Assembly (NCBI RefSeq): GCF_009295635.1
Contig: NZ_WHIW01000018.1
Location: 1-45,478 of the forward strand
Reading direction: 5' to 3'
Source of the DNA: Alkalilimnicola sp. S0819
GTDB taxonomy: Bacteria; Pseudomonadota; Gammaproteobacteria; Nitrococcales; WHIW01
DNA: 45,478 nucleotides
Program-made: the position numbers and the translations under genes
Notes under the pieces: generated by a model
The model's input: only the letters and a program-made list of their open reading frames with translations
Told to the model about the DNA's origin: nothing
Databases searched by the model: none
Part shown: positions 7,075 through 19,141 of the stretch, in pieces
How the letters are laid out: every line of letters begins with the position of its first letter
Position numbering within the stretch: the first letter of the stretch is position 1

Positions 7075-9138
7075 TTACTCGGCGCTGCCCTTGGGCGGCC
7101 CGCTTTGCTCGGGGGCGAGCATCTCGTCGTGGGCGGCCATGTCCCAGGGCAGCCGACCGGGGGAGGTGTGCAGGAAGTGCAGGTAAAGCTCGAACTGGTC
7201 GAGGATGTCCTGGATCACGTCTTCCTCGGTGTAGCCGTAGACGTCATAGGCCCGCCCGCCGCGGCGCAGGAAGACCTCGGCGCGGTAGTACTCGCTGTCC
7301 CCCTCGACGCGGCGGGCCATTTCCGGGTAGGCGAAGTCCGGTCGCGAGAAGGCGCACGGGCGGATCTCGTAGACGAAGTCCACGGCGTCGGGTTTGCGGA
7401 CGATGAGCACGGCCCGGTGGGTGGCCTCATCGTACTGCACTTCCGCCGGCCACTGGCGCTCGGTCAACTCGGCCTTGACCGCCTGCATGGCGCGGTATGC
7501 CGGGTCGCGGATGAAGCGCTCCACGTTCTCGCGGTTGGGGTAATGGAGCAGGCTGGCTATGCGCTTGCGCCAGCGCGCGCCGGCATGCTGCGGGCCGGAT
7601 TGAAGGTGCCGGCGCAGGCTCGCTTCCCGGTGGCCTTCGATCACCAGCGCGCGCCACAGGCCAATGGCGGCGATGAGCATGATGATGGCGAAGGGCAGGG
7701 CGCTGGCCACGGTCATGGTCTGCAGCGCCTCCAGGCCGCCGGCGATCAGCAAAGTGGCGGCCAGCGCCCCTTCCAGCACCGCCCAGAAGATGCGCTGCGG
7801 CGCGGGGGTGTGGGGCGCGCCGCCCGAGGCCAGGGTGTCCACCACCAGGGAGCCGGAATCCGAGGAGGTGACGAAGAAGGTGGTGATGAGGATCAGGGTG
7901 ATGAACGAGATGATGGCGCTCATCGGCAGTTGCTCGAAGAGCTTGAACAGGGCGATGGCCTGGTTGTTCTGCACCTCGCCGATCAGCGCGGTGTAACCCT
8001 CCCGCATGATCATGTTCAGCGCCGTGTCGCCGAAGATGGAAAACCACAGGAAGGTGAACAGGGTGGGGGCGATCATCACCCCCAGCACGAACTGGCGGAT
8101 GGTGCGCCCGCGGCTGATCTTGGCGATGAACATGCCCACGAAGGGCGCCCAGGCGATGGTCCAGCCGAAGATGAACAGCGTCCAGTTGCCGATCCAGTCG
8201 CTGCGGGTGTAGGCCTGCAGGTTGAAGGTGCGCTCGACGATGTTGCTCAGATAGCTGCCGGTGTTCTGCAGAAAGGTCTCCAGCACCAGAATCGAGGGGC
8301 CGGCGAGGAACACGAAGGCCATCAGCGCGATGGCCAGCACCATGTTCAGCAGCGACAGGTTCTTGATGCCCTTGTCCAGCCCGGCCACCACCGAGAGGGT
8401 GGCAAGCCCGGTGATGATGGCGATGGCGGTCACTTGCACGCCGGTGCTCATGGGCACCGCGGGCCACAGATAGCTTATACCGGCATTGATCTGGTTCACC
8501 GACAGGCCCAGCGTGGTGCCTATGCCGAACAGGGTGCCGAGGATCGCGAACACATCCACCGCGTGCCCGATGGGGCCGTGGATGCGCTCGCCGATCAAGG
8601 GGTAGAGCGCCGAGCGGATGGTCAGCGGCAGGCCGTGGCGAAAGGCGAAGTAGGCCAACACCAGGCCCACCAGGCCGTAGATGGCCCAGATGTGAAAGCC
8701 CCAGTGGAAGAAGGCGATCTGCATGGCCTGGGCGGCGGCATCGGCGGTCTGGGGCGCGCCGGCCGGGGGGCTGGCGTAGTGCAGCACGGGCTCGGCGACC
8801 CCGAAGAACAGCAGCGCGATGCCGTAGCCCGCCGAGAACAGCATGGCGAACCAGGCGGGGAAGCTGTACTGGGGTTCGGCATGGTCCGGGCCCAGCTTGA
8901 TGTTGCCCCAGGGCGAGGCCGCCACGGCGATGATGAACATCAGGAACAGCGCCACCGCCAGCATGTAGAACCAGCCGAAGGTGTCGGTGATGTAGGCCAG
9001 CGTCGCCTGAAAGGCTCGGTTGGCCAGCTCCGGCGCGCTCAGGGTGCCCACCACCAGCAGCAGGGCGACCACCACGGCGGGTATGAAAACGGGCAGCAGC
9101 ATGGCTCCCGGCGCTCGCTTGCTCAGGCTGGTGCTCAT
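7075..9138 (-). CDS. betT: BetT-like BCCT transporter for choline or betaine
   Basis: 687 residues. BCCT carriers take up choline, betaine or carnitine with Na+ or H+ for osmoprotection. Twelve hydrophobic segments are visible, with the family motifs FFHWGFHIWAIYGL in helix 4 region and GWTIAWAPFVGMFIAKISRG. A long hydrophilic C-terminal tail of about 170 residues after the last helix matches the BetT subtype, where it senses osmolarity. I chose the ATG at 9138 because GGGGAG precedes it and the protein then begins in family-like fashion; an ATG 48 bp upstream (9186) is possible. Substrate cannot be read from sequence, and no betAB genes are nearby. Confidence 0.9.
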   Translation of the reverse strand: MSTSLSKRAPGAMLLPVFIPAVVVALLLVVGTLSAPELANRAFQATLAYITDTFGWFYMLAVALFLMFIIAVAASPWGNIKLGPDHAEPQYSFPAWFAMLFSAGYGIALLFFGVAEPVLHYASPPAGAPQTADAAAQAMQIAFFHWGFHIWAIYGLVGLVLAYFAFRHGLPLTIRSALYPLIGERIHGPIGHAVDVFAILGTLFGIGTTLGLSVNQINAGISYLWPAVPMSTGVQVTAIAIITGLATLSVVAGLDKGIKNLSLLNMVLAIALMAFVFLAGPSILVLETFLQNTGSYLSNIVERTFNLQAYTRSDWIGNWTLFIFGWTIAWAPFVGMFIAKISRGRTIRQFVLGVMIAPTLFTFLWFSIFGDTALNMIMREGYTALIGEVQNNQAIALFKLFEQLPMSAIISFITLILITTFFVTSSDSGSLVVDTLASGGAPHTPAPQRIFWAVLEGALAATLLIAGGLEALQTMTVASALPFAIIMLIAAIGLWRALVIEGHREASLRRHLQSGPQHAGARWRKRIASLLHYPNRENVERFIRDPAYRAMQAVKAELTERQWPAEVQYDEATHRAVLIVRKPDAVDFVYEIRPCAFSRPDFAYPEMARRVEGDSEYYRAEVFLRRGGRAYDVYGYTEEDVIQDILDQFELYLHFLHTSPGRLPWDMAAHDEMLAPEQSGPPKGSAE

Positions 9139-9233
9139 GGGCGCTTGGTCTCCCCGGATGGCGCTTTCTTGATTGTGGTTTTTCATCCTGAGCCAGGGGG
9201 GCGGTGGTGACAAGTCGGGGCGCAGCGCGGTGC

Positions 9234-9590
9234 TCAGAACACGCTGCGCACTGCCCACTCGCCCAGGGTGCCGATCAGCGACATCAGCAGCGCGCCGCCC
9301 AGCGCCCAGCCAAAGCTGTCGATGCGCAGCGCGTCGGTGAGCTTGCTCACCAGCATCAGCAGGATGGCGTTGATGATCCAGCGGGTGATGAAGGCGAGCA
9401 GCCAGGCGATGCCCAGGGTCGCCACGGTGAACAGGGCGAACAGCAGCCAGCCCAGCAGGAAGTTGAGAATGCCGAACAAGGCCGCCACCAGCACCGCGCT
9501 GGTGAAGCTCTTCACGTGGAAGCCCCGCAGCAACTCGGCGGTGAGCCAGACGGCGAAGGAGAGAATCAGCCAGGACAGCAGCAGGTTCAT
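9234..9590 (-). CDS. four-helix membrane protein, phage-holin-4 family (PF04020-like)
   Basis: 118 residues with four hydrophobic segments separated by short loops, and the LTAELLRGFHVKSFTSAVLVA motif region typical of the YvlD-like PF04020 group, which despite the name is a common chromosomal membrane protein of unknown function. The ATG at 9590 has AAGGAG eight bases upstream, so I prefer it to the longer frame. It lies about 95 bp upstream of the transporter and may be cotranscribed with it. There are no other phage genes nearby, so lysis function is not implied. Confidence 0.82.
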   Translation of the reverse strand: MNLLLSWLILSFAVWLTAELLRGFHVKSFTSAVLVAALFGILNFLLGWLLFALFTVATLGIAWLLAFITRWIINAILLMLVSKLTDALRIDSFGWALGGALLMSLIGTLGEWAVRSVF

Positions 9591-9669
9591 GGACGGCTCC
9601 TTGTGTGGTGCGCACGCTATGTAAGAAACCATAGTGGCCACGTCGGCGCAGGGGAAGGTGGGGGCGGCG

Positions 9670-9698
9670 TTGACATGCCCGGGGCCTTCTCATACCGT
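9670..9698 (+). promoter_or_regulatory. candidate sigma-70 promoter upstream of metZ
   Basis: TTGACA (9670-9675) and TACCGT (9693-9698) are separated by 17 bases. A second possible pair, TTGAGT (9714-9719) with TATAAA (9738-9743), lies downstream at 18-base spacing. Either would start transcripts that run into the terminator at 9768-9798 before metZ. Confidence 0.45.
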
Positions 9699-9767
9699 TT
9701 CCGCAGCGCCGATTTGAGTCTCAGCTTGCGGGCGCTCTATAAATACGGCTAAAGCGATGCCTGCCGC

Positions 9768-9798
9768 ACCCGCTTTGGTCATCAGAAGCGGGTTTTTT
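9768..9798 (+). terminator. Rho-independent terminator inside the metZ leader
   Basis: Perfect stem ACCCGCTT (9768-9775) / AAGCGGGT (9786-9793) with a ten-base loop, followed by a run of six T (9793-9798). It stands 45 bp in front of metZ and no plus-strand gene ends upstream of it, so it may be an attenuator or the end of a small RNA. Confidence 0.75.
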
Positions 9799-9842
9799 AT
9801 TCCCGCGCCTCCGCCAGTTCGCCACGCCCCCGGAGGGCCGCC

Positions 9843-11039
9843 ATGAGTATCGAGGACGATCCGCACGCCCATTTCGCCACCCTCGCCATACGCGCGGGCC
9901 AGCAGCACGGCATCGAGCAGGAACACAGCGAACCGATCTACGCCACCTCCAGCTTCAAGTTCACCAGCGCCGCCGAGGCCGCGGCGCGCTTCGACGAATC
10001 GGAACCGGGCAATATCTACTCCCGCTTTACCAACCCCACCGTGCGCACCTTCGAGCGGCGCCTGGCGGCGCTGGAGGGCGGCGAGACCTGTGTCGCGACC
10101 TCCTCCGGCATGTCGGCCATACTCAGTGCCTGCATGGGGTTGCTGAACGCCGGCGACCATATCGTCGCGCCCTCGGGCATCTTCGGCTCCACCATTTCGC
10201 TGTTCTGCAATGTGCTCTCGCGCTTTGGCGTGGAGACCAGCTTCGTGCCGCTCACCGATCTTTCCGCCTGGGAGCGGGCGATCCGGCCCAATACCCGCAT
10301 GCTGTTTCTGGAAACCCCGTCCAACCCCTTGACCGAGGTGGCGGATCTGCGGGCGCTGTCCGAGCTGGCCCATGCCCACGAAGCCTTGCTGGTGGTGGAC
10401 AACTGCTTCTGCACCCCTTACCTGCAACAGCCCCTGGCACTGGGGGCGGACGTGGTGGTGCATTCCGCCACCAAGTACCTGGACGGCCAGGGGCGTTGCC
10501 TGGGGGGCGCCGTGGTGGGCGATGCCGAGCGGGTGGGCAAGCAGGTCTTCGGCTTTCTGCGCACCGCCGGGCCCAGCATGAGCCCCTTCAACGCCTGGGT
10601 GTTCTCCCGCGGGCTGGAGACCCTGGCGCTGCGCATGCGCGGGCACTGCGAGAATGCCGGGGCGCTGGCCCAGTGGCTGGGCGGCGAGCGGGGCGTCTCC
10701 CGGGTGTTCTACCCGGGCCTGGAAACACATCCCCAGCACGAGCTCGCCCGCGCCCAGCAGCGCGGTTTCGGCGGCATGCTCTCCTTCGAGCTGGAGGGCG
10801 GGCGCGAGGCGGCCTGGCGTTTCATCGATGCCCTGCGGGTGGTGTCCATCACCGGCAACCTGGGCGATGTGAAATCCACCGTCACCCATCCGGCCACCAC
10901 CACCCATGCCCGCAACACCCCCGAGCAACGTTCGGAGGCGGGGATCACCGAAGGCCTGGTGCGGCTGTCCGTGGGCCTGGAGGACATCGCCGATCTGCAG
11001 GCCGATGTGGCTCGGGCGCTGGACGCGGCGAGGGGCTGA
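9843..11039 (+). CDS. metZ: O-succinylhomoserine sulfhydrylase
   Basis: 398 residues. PLP enzyme of the Cys/Met metabolism (cystathionine gamma-synthase) fold that makes homocysteine directly from O-succinylhomoserine and sulfide, the direct sulfhydrylation route of methionine synthesis. The PLP lysine is Lys211 in HSATKYLDGQGR; the GQGR continuation and the RFTNPTVRTFERRLAALEGGE region are typical of MetZ rather than MetB. SSGMSAI (87-93) forms part of the cofactor site. ATG at 9843 follows GGAGGG by five bases. The next gene starts at the base after its stop, so translation is likely coupled. Confidence 0.95.
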   Translation: MSIEDDPHAHFATLAIRAGQQHGIEQEHSEPIYATSSFKFTSAAEAAARFDESEPGNIYSRFTNPTVRTFERRLAALEGGETCVATSSGMSAILSACMGLLNAGDHIVAPSGIFGSTISLFCNVLSRFGVETSFVPLTDLSAWERAIRPNTRMLFLETPSNPLTEVADLRALSELAHAHEALLVVDNCFCTPYLQQPLALGADVVVHSATKYLDGQGRCLGGAVVGDAERVGKQVFGFLRTAGPSMSPFNAWVFSRGLETLALRMRGHCENAGALAQWLGGERGVSRVFYPGLETHPQHELARAQQRGFGGMLSFELEGGREAAWRFIDALRVVSITGNLGDVKSTVTHPATTTHARNTPEQRSEAGITEGLVRLSVGLEDIADLQADVARALDAARG

Positions 11040-12269
11040 ATGAGCCCCGCCGCCCGGCGCCTGATCGCCCTGCATGGGGCGGCACTGGCCGCGGTAGGCG
11101 GTCGCAACGCCACCGCCCGGGCGCTGCGCGAGCAGCCCCTGGGCGGCGAGGGGCCGCTGTATCTGCTGGCCGTGGGCAAGGCCGCAGCGGCCATGAGCCT
11201 GGGCGCGCTGGAGGCCTTGCCCGAAGAGCCGGCGGCCGGGCTGGTGATTACCCGCGAAGGCTACACCGAGGCGGCGCTGGCGGATTGGCCACAGTTGCGG
11301 CAACTGGAGAGCGCCCATCCGCTACCCGATGGGCGCAGCCTGCGCGCCGGCGAAGCCATGGTGCAATTCCTCGCCCACGCACCGGCCGAGGCGCGTTTTC
11401 TGGTGCTGGTCTCCGGGGGCGCTTCGGCGCTTGCCGAGCTGCCGGCGCCGGGGGTGGGGGCGGCGGATCTGGCCGCGCTGAACCGCTGGCTGCTGGGCAG
11501 CGGGCGGGATATCCACGCCATGAACCGCATTCGCCGGGCCTGCTCGCGAATCAAGGGCGGGCGCCTGGCGGCCTGGCTGGAGGGCCGGCCCACCCGGGCA
11601 CTGCTGATCTCCGACGTGCAGGGGGACGCACCGGCCGCCATCGGCTCGGGCCTGTTGGTGCGCGCCGACGACGATCCGCTAATCGAGGACGAACTGCCCG
11701 GCCATCTGCGTCATCTGCCGCACGATATTCCGCCGCCCCCCGCGCCGAAGGCCTTTGCCGGCATCGAGCTGCGTATTATCGCTACCAATGCCCATGCCCG
11801 CGCCGCCGCCGCCGCGGCAGCCAGAGCTCAGGGGCTGCCGGTGCAGGCCCACGAGGAATTCCTTTCCGGTGATGCCGCCGAGCTGGGCAGGCGGCTGGTC
11901 GATAGCCTGCGTGGCGCGCCGCCGGGTGTGCACATCTGGGGCGGCGAACCCACCGTGGCCTTGCTGGCGCGGCCCGGCCGGGGTGGGCGGATGCAGCAGC
12001 TGGCGCTGAGCGCGGCGCTCGCCCTGGAAGATGCGCCGGGCATTACCCTGCTGGCGGCAGGCACCGATGGTGCCGACGGCCCCGGTGAAGCCGCCGGGGC
12101 CTGGGTGGACGGGCATACCGCCGCCCGCTGTCGTGGCGCCGGGCAAGACCCGGAAAAGGCCCTGCGGGCGCAGGATGCGGGCACGGCGCTGGCGGCCGCC
12201 GAGGCGCTGCTGTACACCGGCCCCACGGGCACCAATGTCATGGATCTGGTCATCGCCCTGGTGGAATAA
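11040..12269 (+). CDS. glycerate 2-kinase, MOFRL type
   Basis: 409 residues, matching the DUF4147-MOFRL glycerate kinases that turn D-glycerate into 2-phosphoglycerate in glyoxylate/glycolate salvage and the serine cycle. Family landmarks are AVGKAAAAM near the N-terminus, VSGGASAL, the Arg-rich SRIKGGRLA helix, and the C-terminal MOFRL part with AAGTDGADGPGEAAGAWVD and GPTGTNVMDL. It starts on the base after the metZ stop with GAGGGG just upstream, in the same operon. Together with glcDEF at 30.7-34.5 kb it would supply the two ends of a glycolate-to-glycerate route. Confidence 0.9.
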   Translation: MSPAARRLIALHGAALAAVGGRNATARALREQPLGGEGPLYLLAVGKAAAAMSLGALEALPEEPAAGLVITREGYTEAALADWPQLRQLESAHPLPDGRSLRAGEAMVQFLAHAPAEARFLVLVSGGASALAELPAPGVGAADLAALNRWLLGSGRDIHAMNRIRRACSRIKGGRLAAWLEGRPTRALLISDVQGDAPAAIGSGLLVRADDDPLIEDELPGHLRHLPHDIPPPPAPKAFAGIELRIIATNAHARAAAAAAARAQGLPVQAHEEFLSGDAAELGRRLVDSLRGAPPGVHIWGGEPTVALLARPGRGGRMQQLALSAALALEDAPGITLLAAGTDGADGPGEAAGAWVDGHTAARCRGAGQDPEKALRAQDAGTALAAAEALLYTGPTGTNVMDLVIALVE

Positions 12270-12271
12270 GC

Positions 12272-13075
12272 ATGGAACAGAACCGCAACGTGCACGCGCG
12301 GGCCTTCGAGTGCCTGATGGCCCGGGAGCCCCAGCGCAAGATGGATCTCACCGCCCGATTGCTCGCCGACTGGCGGGCCGGGCGGCTGGAGCTGGCCGAA
12401 CACGCCGCGCCGGAGCCGGTGGTCGTTCCCGGCCGCCCGGAACGCCCGGCCCTGGTGCCGCCCCGGGCGCTGGTCAAGCGGGGCCTGGGCAGCGAGGCGG
12501 GGCGCATCGCCCTGATCCACGCCGTGGCGCACATCGAATTCAACGCCATCAACCTTGGCCTGGACGCGGTCTACCGCTTCCGTGGTCTGCCCGAAGCCTT
12601 TTATGACGACTGGCTGCGGGTGGCCGAGGATGAGGCCCGGCACTTCGCGCTGCTGCGCGAGCGCCTGGGGGAGCTGGGCGCGGCCTACGGGGATTTTCCC
12701 GCCCACAACGGGCTGTGGGAGATGGCCGTGGACACCGCCCATGACTGGCTGGTGCGCATGGCTCTGGTGCCCCGGGTGCTGGAGGCCCGCGGCCTGGACG
12801 TGACCCCGGGCATGATCGAGCGCCTGGAGGCGGCGGGTGATACCCGCACGGTGGAGATCCTGCGGCTTATCCTGCGCGAGGAAATCCCCCACGTGGCGAT
12901 CGGCTCGCACTGGTTCAAGCGCGCCTGCGCCGAACGGGGCCTGGAGCCGGAGGCGACCTTCCGCGAACTGCTCGCCCGCTACATGCGCGGGCGCCTGCGT
13001 GGGCCCTTCAACCACGATGCGCGGCTGGCGGCGGGGTTCAGCGCCGAGGAGCTGGCCGCACTGGAAGCGCTGTGA
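12272..13075 (+). CDS. DUF455 family ferritin-like protein
   Basis: 267 residues, mostly helical. Possible di-metal ligands occur in paired helices: HAVAHIEFNAINL (about residues 89-101), EDEARHF (about 129-135), and EEIPHVAIGSHWF near 210-222, the pattern of the DUF455 branch of ferritin-like diiron proteins. Family function is unproven; some relatives are compared to tRNA hydroxylase MiaE. It begins three bases after the glycerate kinase and its TGA overlaps the GTG of thpR, so it sits in a tightly coupled operon. Confidence 0.85.
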   Translation: MEQNRNVHARAFECLMAREPQRKMDLTARLLADWRAGRLELAEHAAPEPVVVPGRPERPALVPPRALVKRGLGSEAGRIALIHAVAHIEFNAINLGLDAVYRFRGLPEAFYDDWLRVAEDEARHFALLRERLGELGAAYGDFPAHNGLWEMAVDTAHDWLVRMALVPRVLEARGLDVTPGMIERLEAAGDTRTVEILRLILREEIPHVAIGSHWFKRACAERGLEPEATFRELLARYMRGRLRGPFNHDARLAAGFSAEELAALEAL

Positions 13076-13584
13076 ACCAAGCGCCGCCCCGTGCCCGCCT
13101 GTTCTTCGCCCTGTGGCCCGAACCCGCGCTGCGGCGGGAGTTGGCGCGGATTCAGCACGAGCGGGTAGGGAGCGGACGGGCGGTGCCGGTGGCCAATCTG
13201 CACCTGACCGTGCTGTTCCTCGGCCTGGCCGACCCGGCGCAGGCGATGCGGGTGGCGGACGGGTTGCGTGTGCCGCCCTTCGAAGTGTGCCTTCGCCGCG
13301 AGGGCTACTGGCGCAACGGCATTCATTGGCTGGCGCCCGAATCCACCCCGCCGGAACTGTCCCGCCTGCATGACGGTCTACGTGAGGGCCTGGCCGCGCA
13401 GGGTCATGCTTTTGAGCGCCGCGACTACCGGCCCCATGTCACCCTGGCACGCCGGGCGCGGCCCGCCCCCGGGCGTGCTCTCCCGCCACTGCGCTGGCCC
13501 GTCACGGACCATGCACTGGTCGAATCCCGGCCGCGTCCTCAAGGCCCCGAATACCGGGTGCTCCGGCGCTGGCCGCTTGGCTGA
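13072..13584 (+). CDS. thpR: RNA 2',3'-cyclic phosphodiesterase (2'-5' RNA ligase family)
   Basis: 170 residues of the 2H phosphoesterase fold. Both catalytic motifs are present: HLTV at His44 and HVTL at His122. The family opens 2',3'-cyclic phosphates on RNA and was first described as a 2'-5' RNA ligase (LigT). The GTG start overlaps the stop of the preceding gene by four bases (GTGA), an arrangement that couples their translation. The gene ends about 90 bp before recA, where promoter-like elements begin. Confidence 0.92.
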   Translation: MNQAPPRARLFFALWPEPALRRELARIQHERVGSGRAVPVANLHLTVLFLGLADPAQAMRVADGLRVPPFEVCLRREGYWRNGIHWLAPESTPPELSRLHDGLREGLAAQGHAFERRDYRPHVTLARRARPAPGRALPPLRWPVTDHALVESRPRPQGPEYRVLRRWPLG

Positions 13585-13590
13585 ACAGGG

Positions 13591-13626
13591 GTAGGAGCCA
13601 ACCGGCCGATGTGGGATAATCGGCCG
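13591..13626 (+). promoter_or_regulatory. recA promoter region with palindrome over the -10 box
   Basis: An extended -10 box TGGGATAAT (GATAAT at 13615-13620) lies 53 bp before recA, with no good -35. A perfect inverted repeat CGGCCGAT (13603-13610) / ATCGGCCG (13619-13626) with an eight-base spacer covers it. No CTGT-N8-ACAG LexA box is visible. The palindrome is preceded by GTAGGAGC (13591-13598), the same head as the REP-like elements at 27500 and 40243, so it may be an operator or a REP derivative. Confidence 0.5.
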
Positions 13627-13672
13627 CCACTTTGATGCCGCTGGTTTCCGGCCCCGAACGCACGAGGACTGT

Positions 13673-14703
<1,031 letters not shown>

Positions 14704-14704
<1 letters not shown>

Positions 14705-15156
14705 TGTGCGAGGCCGAGGACCAGGCCCAGGCGCGGGCGGCCGCCATGCGGCTGCTCGCCCGCCGCGAGCACAGCCGCCGGGAGCTGGCCCGCAAGCTCG
14801 TCCAGCGTGGTTTTCAGCGTGATTGCATAGAGCCGGCGCTGGACGCGCTCACGGCCGAGAACCTGCTCAGCGAAGAGCGTTACACCGAACAATACGTGCG
14901 CGCCCGGCGCGAGCAGGGCTACGGCCCGCTGCGCATACTCGCCGAACTGGGCGAGCGGGGCATCCGGGAAGGGCTCGCCGAGCCCTTTTTGCATGGGCAC
15001 GACGACTGGGCCGAGCGGGCCGCCCAGGCCCGTCACAAGCGCTTCGGCGCCGAAGGCCCGGGGAACATGAAAGAGCGGGCGCGACAGTACCGCTTCCTGG
15101 CGCAACGCGGGTTCAGCGCCGAGCAGATCCGCGTTGCGTTACAGGATGCCGACTGA
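14704..15156 (+). CDS. recX: recombination regulator RecX
   Basis: 150 residues with the repeated three-helix RecX modules (LLARREHSRRELARKLVQRGF, ... LAELGERGIREGLAEPFL, ... YRFLAQRGFSAEQI). RecX binds RecA filaments and limits their growth. The likely GTG start uses the last base of the recA stop TAG, so it depends on translation of recA. No independent ribosome binding site is seen. Confidence 0.93.
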
Positions 15157-15192
15157 GCGCCCCACAGCAGTACGGAGCAACAGGCAGGGCCG

Positions 15193-17790
<2,598 letters not shown>

Positions 17791-17818
17791 GCCACGCTTT
17801 CAAAGCTTTCGAAATGAG

Positions 17819-17842
17819 GCGGCGCCGTTCAACCGGCGCCGC
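17819..17842 (+). terminator. stem-loop between alaS and lysC
   Basis: Perfect nine-base stem GCGGCGCCG (17819-17827) / CGGCGCCGC (17834-17842) with loop TTCAAC, then ATTTGGTGTTT. The T run is interrupted, so it is a probable but imperfect terminator, leaving partial read-through into lysC possible. Confidence 0.55.
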
Positions 17843-17887
17843 ATTTGGTGTTTAATAAGGCGCTCTTTCGCGAAACGGCAAGGACGT

Positions 17888-19141
17888 ATGGCTTTAATCG
17901 TTCAAAAATACGGCGGTACCTCGGTAGGTACCGTGGAACGCATCGAGCATGTGGCCGCCAAGATCAAGGCGACCCGGGACGCCGGCAACGACGTGGTGGT
18001 GGTGGTCTCCGCCATGAGCGGCGAGACCAACCGGCTGATCGCTCTGGCCGAGGGTATCAGCAAGAAGCCCCCGGCACGGGAGCTGGACATGCTGCTCTCC
18101 ACCGGCGAGCAGGTGACCATCGCGCTGCTGACCATGGCGTTGGAGAAGCTTGGCGCCCCGGCGCGCTGCTACACCGGCGCCCAGGTGAAGATTCTCACCG
18201 ACAGCTCCCACAGCAAGGCGCGCATCCAGGAGATCGACGCCAAGGTCATCAGCGAGGACTTGAAACAGGGTCGCTTGGTGGTGGTGGCCGGCTTCCAGGG
18301 CGTGGACCAGACCGGTGCGATCACCACCCTCGGTCGCGGTGGCTCCGACACCACCGCCGTGGCGCTGGCCGCGGCGCTCAAGGCCGACGAATGCCAGATC
18401 TTCACCGATGTGGACGGGGTGTACACCACCGACCCGCGGGTGGTCTCCAAGGCCCGGCGCCTGAACAAGATCACCTTCGAGGAGATGTTGGAGATGGCCA
18501 GCCAGGGCTCCAAGGTGCTGCAGATTCGCGCCGTGGAGTTCGCCGGCAAGTACCAGGTGCCCCTGCGGGTGCTGTCCTCCTTCAAGGACGGCCCCGGAAC
18601 GCTGATCAGTTTCGAGGAAGACGATATGGAAGAGCCGCTGATTTCCGGCATTGCCTTCAACCGCGACGAAGCCAAGCTGACCGTGCTGGGCGTGCCCGAT
18701 CGTCCGGGCATTGCCGCCAGCATTCTCGCGCCCATTGCCGACGCCAATGTGGAAGTGGACATGATCGTCCAGAACGTCAGCAAGGAAGGCCAGACCGACT
18801 TCACGTTTACCGTCAACAAGGTCGATTACGATAAGGCTCTGGAAATCCTGCGCAAGATCGGCGATGACATGGGTGCGCGGGAAGTTTATGGTGACGACAA
18901 GATCGTCAAGATCTCCCTGGTGGGCGTGGGCATGCGTTCCCACGCCGGCGTGGCCAGCACCATGTTCAAGGCGCTGTCCGCGGAAGGGGTGAACATCCAG
19001 ATGATCTCCACCTCCGAGATCAAGGTCTCGGTGGTGGTGGAGGAGAAGTATCTGGAACTGGGCGTGCGTGCCCTGCATACGGCCTTCGGGTTGGATGAGG
19101 ACAATGAAGCGCACGCCGAGGGGAAGGAACCCGACGCCTGA
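17888..19141 (+). CDS. lysC: aspartate kinase
   Basis: 417 residues. First step of Asp-family amino acid synthesis (Lys, Met, Thr). KYGGTSVG (7-14) is the nucleotide-binding signature, GRGGSDTTAVALA the phosphate-binding loop, and FTDVDGVYTTDPR the Asp site. Two ACT domains follow (about 265-410), the site of feedback control; this is the monofunctional Lys/Thr-sensitive type seen in pseudomonads and relatives. The frame extends further upstream, but ATG at 17888 matches the family N-terminus and follows AAGGACGT. It supplies the same pathway as metZ. Confidence 0.97.
   Translation: MALIVQKYGGTSVGTVERIEHVAAKIKATRDAGNDVVVVVSAMSGETNRLIALAEGISKKPPARELDMLLSTGEQVTIALLTMALEKLGAPARCYTGAQVKILTDSSHSKARIQEIDAKVISEDLKQGRLVVVAGFQGVDQTGAITTLGRGGSDTTAVALAAALKADECQIFTDVDGVYTTDPRVVSKARRLNKITFEEMLEMASQGSKVLQIRAVEFAGKYQVPLRVLSSFKDGPGTLISFEEDDMEEPLISGIAFNRDEAKLTVLGVPDRPGIAASILAPIADANVEVDMIVQNVSKEGQTDFTFTVNKVDYDKALEILRKIGDDMGAREVYGDDKIVKISLVGVGMRSHAGVASTMFKALSAEGVNIQMISTSEIKVSVVVEEKYLELGVRALHTAFGLDEDNEAHAEGKEPDA

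Noticed and set aside
5576-7186. 536-codon plus-strand open frame
   Set aside because: Antisense of the response regulator; low-complexity product.
6850-9210. 786-codon plus-strand open frame
   Set aside because: It is the antisense of the BCCT transporter gene, which has membrane segments and family motifs; the plus-strand product is Gly/Gln/His/Arg-rich with no domain.
13585-13672. LexA box before recA
   Set aside because: No CTGT-N8-ACAG or close variant is present; only the CGGCCGAT palindrome is seen.
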